This document shows, piece after piece, positions 63,972 to 64,000 of a stretch of DNA of 64,000 nucleotides (position 1 is its first letter; each line of letters starts with the position of its first letter). The translations under genes and the position numbers were made by a program. The notes beneath the pieces were generated by a model, which was not told the origin of the DNA, did no database searches, and worked only from the letters and a program-made list of their open reading frames with translations. The stretch is from Xanthomonas theicola (GTDB lineage Bacteria > Pseudomonadota > Gammaproteobacteria > Xanthomonadales > Xanthomonadaceae), in assembly GCF_014236795.1 (NCBI RefSeq), contig NZ_CP049017.1, positions 722,001-786,000 on the forward strand, given 5' to 3'.

Positions 63972-64000
63972 CGGGACTCGTCGGGACTCGGGACTCGGGA
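63972..64000. repeat. CGGGACT heptamer repeat at the window end
   Basis: Several CGGGACT units, one separated by CGT, directly follow the nfeD stop. This is related to the CGGGACG arrays at 36986-37129 and is a typical intergenic repeat of xanthomonads. It continues past the window edge. Confidence 0.65.

Overview
This window is about 64 kb of high-GC chromosomal DNA from a Xanthomonas-type plant pathogen. The evidence is a full-length TAL (transcription activator-like) effector gene, an eight-glycosidase plant N-glycan utilisation cluster of the type named nix in X. campestris, a Xanthomonas-style LPS-core/KDO transferase block, and the dispersed hairpin and heptamer repeats typical of the genus. 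The TAL effector differs from AvrBs3-type proteins throughout, which suggests a lineage away from the well-studied pathovars. That is an inference; no species can be named from the sequence alone.

Layout. 1-5075: conserved housekeeping genes, namely a truncated phosphate-selective porin gene, dctA (C4-dicarboxylate symporter) and maeB (malic enzyme). 5076-17500: a lower-GC, heavily rearranged accessory island. Its core is a peptide-export locus with four small genes carrying double-glycine-type leaders (5241, 7873, 8031, 9997), candidate immunity proteins (5500, 8242), an intact C39-peptidase ABC exporter (10990-13086), a periplasmic adaptor gene broken by two nonsense codons (6524-7789), a rhomboid protease and a periplasmic ClpP-like protein. 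A second C39 exporter survives only as a remnant. The island also carries a second allele of the maeB 3' end, a MITE, IS5-family remnants, an intact IS1595-family element with a perfect 8-bp target duplication that splits a secreted-protein gene, and an IS30-family element.

17500-26014: an XRE regulator, a small zinc-finger protein, then LPS genes (glycosyltransferase, O-antigen ligase family protein, LpxL-type acyltransferase, KDO transferase waaA), tolC, a Pcm-like methyltransferase and a TetR regulator. 26492-30448: the TAL effector with 21 full repeats plus a half repeat. Every full repeat has 35 residues except one of 36, instead of the usual 34. 31040-54578: the nix-type cluster, all on the minus strand. 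In transcription order it has two tandem TonB-dependent receptors, then GH29, GH18, GH20, GH2, GH3, GH125, GH92 and GH35. Together these would import and strip plant N-glycans sugar by sugar. Glucokinase is divergent from it, and LacI-type operator candidates lie in the shared promoter region.

54579-64000: housekeeping genes: glk, an MDR dehydrogenase divergent from a LysR regulator, rsmE, bioA, nudE-cysQ, mazG, and a QmcA/NfeD membrane pair.

The strongest candidates for something undescribed are the multi-peptide microcin-like locus, with its two embedded proteases and its pattern of broken, frameshifted and duplicated export genes, and the all-35-residue TAL effector with an aberrant 36-residue repeat.
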